Assembly: GCF_026241895.1 (NCBI RefSeq)
Contig: NZ_JAPJIV010000010.1
Span: 62,001 to 126,000, forward strand
Source: Pseudomonas sp. RIT-562
Lineage (GTDB): Bacteria; Pseudomonadota; Gammaproteobacteria; Pseudomonadales; Pseudomonadaceae
DNA: 64,000 bases
Direction of reading: 5' to 3'
Shown here: in pieces, positions 60,759-64,000 of the stretch
Numbering within the stretch: the first letter of the stretch is position 1
Layout: every line of letters begins with the position of its first letter
Notes under the pieces: generated by a model
Seen by the model: only the letters and a program-made list of their open reading frames with translations
Told to the model about the DNA's origin: nothing
Databases searched by the model: none
Position numbers and translations under genes: made by a program

Positions 60759-63158
60759 TTAAAGCGAAGCCAACTCAGCCTCAGCCTCAACCGCTTTCGC
60801 CACCGTCAACTGCCGCATCTGCTCACACCCCCAAAGCACCCGCTCCGGTGTCGCCGGTGCGTCGATCTTCGGTTGATGCTTGTAGTCGCCCAGGCTTGCC
60901 ACCGCATCCTTGATCGCGCACCAGGCCGCGATACCCAGCATGAACGGCGGCTCGCCGACCGCCTTGGAATGGAACACCGTGTCTTCCGGGTTCTTGCGGT
61001 TTTCCACCAGCTTCACCCGCAGGTCCAGCGGCATGTCCGCCACCGCCGGGATCTTGTAGCTGGCCGGGCCGTTGGTCATCAGCTTGCCCTTGTTGTTCCA
61101 CACCAGCTCTTCCATGGTCAGCCAGCCCATGCCCTGGATGAAACCGCCCTCGACCTGGCCGATGTCGATAGCCGGGTTCAGCGAGGCGCCGACGTCGTGC
61201 AGGATGTCGGTGCGCAGCATCTTGTACTCGCCGGTCAGGGTGTCGATGATCACCTCGCAGCAGGCGGCACCGAAGGCGAAGTAGTAGAACGGCCGCCCCC
61301 GCGCCTGGCTGCGGTCGTAAAAGATTTTCGGGGTCTTGTAGAACCCGGTGCTCGACAGCGAAACCTGGGCAAAGTAGGCCTGCTGGATCAATGCTTCAAA
61401 CGTCAGGATGTGATCGCGAACCCGCACATGGCCGTTGTGGAATTCCACGTCCTCTTCGCTGACCTTGTACTGGCGCGCAGCAAATTCCACCAGGCGTTTC
61501 TTGATGATCTCCGCAGCGTTCTGCGCGGCTTTACCGTTCAGGTCGGCACCGCTGGAAGCCGCAGTCGGCGAAGTGTTCGGCACCTTGTCGGTGTTGGTCG
61601 CGGTGATCTGCACCCGGTCCATTTCCACCTGGAACACTTCGGCCACCACCTGCGCCACCTTGGTGTTCAGGCCCTGGCCCATTTCGGTGCCGCCATGGTT
61701 CAGGTGGATGCTGCCGTCGGTGTAGACGTGGATCAGCGCACCGGCCTGGTTGAGGAAGCTGGCGGTGAACGAGATACCGAATTTTACCGGGGTCAGCGCC
61801 AGGCCTTTTTTCAGGATCGGGCTGTTGGCGTTGTAGCGCCGGATCGCTTCGCGGCGCTCGGCATACTGGCTGCTTTCTTCGAGTTCGGCGGTCATTTCCT
61901 CGAGCATGTTGTGCTCGACGGTCTGGTAATAGTGGGTGACGTTGCGCTCGGTCTTGCCGTAGTAGTTGGCCTTGCGCACCGCCAGCGGGTCGAGGCCCAG
62001 GTGCCGGGCAATCGCGTCCATCACTTCCTCGATGGCGACCATGCCTTGTGGTCCGCCAAAGCCCCGGTAGGCAGTGTTGGACGCGGTGTTGGTCTTGCAG
62101 CGGTGCCCGTTGATGGTCGCATCGCCCAGGTAATACGAGTTGTCGGAGTGGAACATCGCGCGGTCGACGATCGACGCCGACAGGTCCGGCGAGCAGCCGC
62201 AGTTGCCGGCCAGATCCAGGGCAATGCCATGCAGGCGACCGGTGCTGTCGAAGCCCACGTCGTATTCGACATAGAACGGGTGGCGCTTGCCGGTCATCAG
62301 CATGTCTTCGACCCGCGGCAGGCGCATCTTGGTTGGCTGGCCGGTGAGGTGGGCGATGACCGCGCACAGGCACGCCGGGCTTGCGGCCTGGGTTTCCTTG
62401 CCACCAAAACCGCCGCCCATGCGACGCATGTCGACCACAATCTTGTTCATCGACACGTCCAGCACTTCGGCCACCAGCTTCTGCACCTCGGTGGGGTTTT
62501 GCGTGGAGCAGTACACGATCATGCCGCCGTCTTCGGTCGGCATCACCGAGGAAATCTGGGTTTCCAGGTAGAAGTGTTCCTGGCCGCCGATGTGCAACGT
62601 GCCCTGGATGCGATGCTCGGCAGTCGCCAATGCACCGGCCGAATCGCCGCGCTGATGGGTGTGGCTATCGAGCACAAAGTGCCGCTTGCGCAGGGCCTCG
62701 ACCACGTCCAGCACCGGTTCCAGGTCTTCATATTCGATGATCGCTGCCATCGCCGCTTTGCGCGCGGTGTCCAGGTCTTTCGCCGCGACGGCGAGCACCG
62801 GTTGACCGACAAATTGCACATCATCGATGGCCAGCAGTGGGTCGCCCGGCATCAAGGGGCCGATGTCCTTCAGGCCCGGCACGTCTTCGTGGGTGATGGC
62901 GATGCGCACGCCTTCAAACGCGTAGCATGGCTTGGTGTCGATGCTGATGATTTTCGCGTGAGCGCGATCCGACAGCCGTGCGTAAACGTGCAGCTGGTTG
63001 GGGAATTCCAGGCGGTCGTCGATGTACTGCGCTTCGCCGGACACATGTTTGGCGGCGCTTTCGTGCTTGACGCTGCGGCCGACACCGGTGGTCAGGTCCT
63101 TGGCGAACAGTTCAGCCAGTTCGGCTTGGGTCTTCTCTACAGCGTGATGATTAGACAT
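60759..63158 (-). CDS. xdhB: Xanthine dehydrogenase molybdopterin-binding subunit
   Basis: A 799-residue catalytic subunit oxidising hypoxanthine and xanthine to urate. It shows the aldehyde oxidase/XDH hammerhead domain at the N-terminus, the Mo-pterin motif MGGGFGGKET (about residue 250), the substrate-site arginine region TAYRGFGGPQG, and the active-site glutamate in KAVGEPPFMLG near the C-terminus. Its ATG overlaps the xdhA stop by 8 bases. It assembles with XdhA (Fe-S/FAD). Confidence 0.95.
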   Translation of the reverse strand: MSNHHAVEKTQAELAELFAKDLTTGVGRSVKHESAAKHVSGEAQYIDDRLEFPNQLHVYARLSDRAHAKIISIDTKPCYAFEGVRIAITHEDVPGLKDIGPLMPGDPLLAIDDVQFVGQPVLAVAAKDLDTARKAAMAAIIEYEDLEPVLDVVEALRKRHFVLDSHTHQRGDSAGALATAEHRIQGTLHIGGQEHFYLETQISSVMPTEDGGMIVYCSTQNPTEVQKLVAEVLDVSMNKIVVDMRRMGGGFGGKETQAASPACLCAVIAHLTGQPTKMRLPRVEDMLMTGKRHPFYVEYDVGFDSTGRLHGIALDLAGNCGCSPDLSASIVDRAMFHSDNSYYLGDATINGHRCKTNTASNTAYRGFGGPQGMVAIEEVMDAIARHLGLDPLAVRKANYYGKTERNVTHYYQTVEHNMLEEMTAELEESSQYAERREAIRRYNANSPILKKGLALTPVKFGISFTASFLNQAGALIHVYTDGSIHLNHGGTEMGQGLNTKVAQVVAEVFQVEMDRVQITATNTDKVPNTSPTAASSGADLNGKAAQNAAEIIKKRLVEFAARQYKVSEEDVEFHNGHVRVRDHILTFEALIQQAYFAQVSLSSTGFYKTPKIFYDRSQARGRPFYYFAFGAACCEVIIDTLTGEYKMLRTDILHDVGASLNPAIDIGQVEGGFIQGMGWLTMEELVWNNKGKLMTNGPASYKIPAVADMPLDLRVKLVENRKNPEDTVFHSKAVGEPPFMLGIAAWCAIKDAVASLGDYKHQPKIDAPATPERVLWGCEQMRQLTVAKAVEAEAELASL

Positions 63159-64000
63159 AAGCGGTCACCCGAGTCTCGATGTGCGGTGTTTGCAGTTCGA
63201 TGAAGTATTTGCGCAGCAGGTTCTGCGCGCTCAGCAGGCGGTATTCCTTGCTGGCGCGGAAGTCCGAGAGCGGGGTGAAATCTTGCGCCAGGGCCGCGCA
63301 GGCGCGTTCGACGGTGGCGTGGTTGAACGGCGCGCCGAGCAATACGCTTTCACAGTTGTTTGCGCGTTTGGGAATTGCCGCCATGCCACCGAAGGCCACG
63401 CGGGCATCGGCGATCACGCCGTTTTCAATGCGCAGGTTGAACGCGGCGCAGACTGCGGAGATGTCATCGTCCAGGCGTTTGGAAACCTTGTAGGCGCGGA
63501 ACAGCTGTTCGGCGCTGGCGCGGGGCACGATGATCTTTTCGATGAACTCGCTTTCCTGGCGCGCGGTGACCCGGTAATCGATGAAGTAGTCCTCCAGGGC
63601 CAGGGTGCGCCGGGTCTCGCCTTTGCACAAAACGATCTGCGCGCCCAATGCGATCAGCAGCGGTGGCGAGTCGCCGATTGGCGAGGCGTTGCCGATGTTG
63701 CCGCCCAGGGTGCCCTGGTTGCGGATCTGCAAGGAGGCGAAGCGTTGCAGCAACTCACCAAAGTCCGGGTACTCGGCTTTCAGTGCTTCGTAGCAGTCGG
63801 AGAGGGCAGTGGCGGCGCCGATTTCCAGGCGGTCGTCAAAGCGCTCGATGCGTTTCATCTCGGCGACGTTGCCAACGTAGATCATCACCGGCAAGGTGCG
63901 GTGGAACTGCGTGACTTCCAGCGCCAGGTCGGTGCCGCCAGCCAGCAGGCGGGCTTGCGGGTAGGCGTCGTAGAGGTCGGCGAGGTCGGCCACGGTCAGC
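63151..64000 (-). CDS. xdhA: Xanthine dehydrogenase FAD/Fe-S subunit (5' end outside window)
   Basis: The C-terminal ~283 residues are present: the FAD-binding domain of XDH with LLAGGTDLALEV, LGGNIGNASPIGDSPP and the CO-dehydrogenase-flavoprotein-type C-terminal domain. The two N-terminal [2Fe-2S] domains should lie beyond 64000. An internal GTG at 63993 is not taken as the start. It passes electrons from the XdhB molybdenum site to NAD+. Confidence 0.93.
   Translation of the reverse strand, partial: LTVADLADLYDAYPQARLLAGGTDLALEVTQFHRTLPVMIYVGNVAEMKRIERFDDRLEIGAATALSDCYEALKAEYPDFGELLQRFASLQIRNQGTLGGNIGNASPIGDSPPLLIALGAQIVLCKGETRRTLALEDYFIDYRVTARQESEFIEKIIVPRASAEQLFRAYKVSKRLDDDISAVCAAFNLRIENGVIADARVAFGGMAAIPKRANNCESVLLGAPFNHATVERACAALAQDFTPLSDFRASKEYRLLSAQNLLRKYFIELQTPHIETRVTAYV

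Noticed and set aside
59979..63203. A 1074-codon open frame opposite xdhC and xdhB
   Set aside because: It is a shadow of high-GC genes: both antisense genes have complete family motifs, start signals and operon spacing, while this frame has no recognisable domain.

Overview
The window is chromosomal DNA of a Pseudomonas, most likely of the P. fluorescens group. It has high GC content and typical Pseudomonas gene sets: ppsR-ppsA, the block cmaX-crfX-cmpX-sigX-oprF, and pyrD-rmf-rlmL...dacB. At least 16 intergenic sites carry inverted pairs of the short palindrome family usual in this group (REP, with REPIN doublets). There are no rRNA or tRNA genes, CRISPR arrays or insertion sequences. One Rhs gene looks like an accessory, partly degraded element.

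Region by region. 1-1.9 kb: the tail of an unknown gene, two secreted glycine-zipper paralogues and two small acidic proteins. 1.7-4.8 kb: an Rhs core without an evident toxin tip or immunity gene. 5-7.6 kb: a HAD phosphatase and a divergent SDR/LysR pair. 7.7-10 kb: a racemase-like protein and an NCS1 transporter. 10.6-16.6 kb: cysH, thrH, pabB, and an operon made of a retropepsin-like protease, an inactive-transglutaminase/7TM protein and an ATP-grasp ligase. 16.9-25.6 kb: the 2-methylcitrate (propionate) operon prpR-prpB-prpC-acnD-prpF-prpD with matching palindromic operators. 25.8-35 kb: ppsR/ppsA, an esterase-like hydrolase, rraA, and the SigX envelope-stress block ending in oprF. 35-45.6 kb: assimilatory nitrate genes, with a siroheme methyltransferase, nitrate reductase, FAD oxidoreductase, PP2C-kinase, nitrate transporter and nasT-nasS. 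45.8-46.8 kb: an InvB-like type III secretion chaperone and a HilA-like regulator. 46.8-56 kb: pyrD, rmf, rlmL, a diguanylate cyclase, dacB and yggL. 56-64 kb: a BenE-type transporter, a GntR regulator, guaD and xdhC-xdhB-xdhA (purine catabolism), cut by the window end.

The points most worth following are four. (a) Three leader RNAs in the nitrate cluster each have two hexaloop hairpins (A at loop position 1, G at position 4) that overlap an intrinsic terminator, the architecture read by ANTAR antiterminators such as NasT; one of them precedes nasS-nasT itself. (b) An InvB-like chaperone and a stand-alone HilA-type DNA-binding domain sit together with no secretion apparatus in the window. (c) The protein in the usual nirB slot stops after the FAD/NADH module, so the locus has no siroheme nitrite reductase. 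(d) Four exact-period 121-bp repeats, each carrying a REP pair, follow the oprF terminator.

Family assignments rest on motifs and remembered family sequences read by eye. No database search was run.
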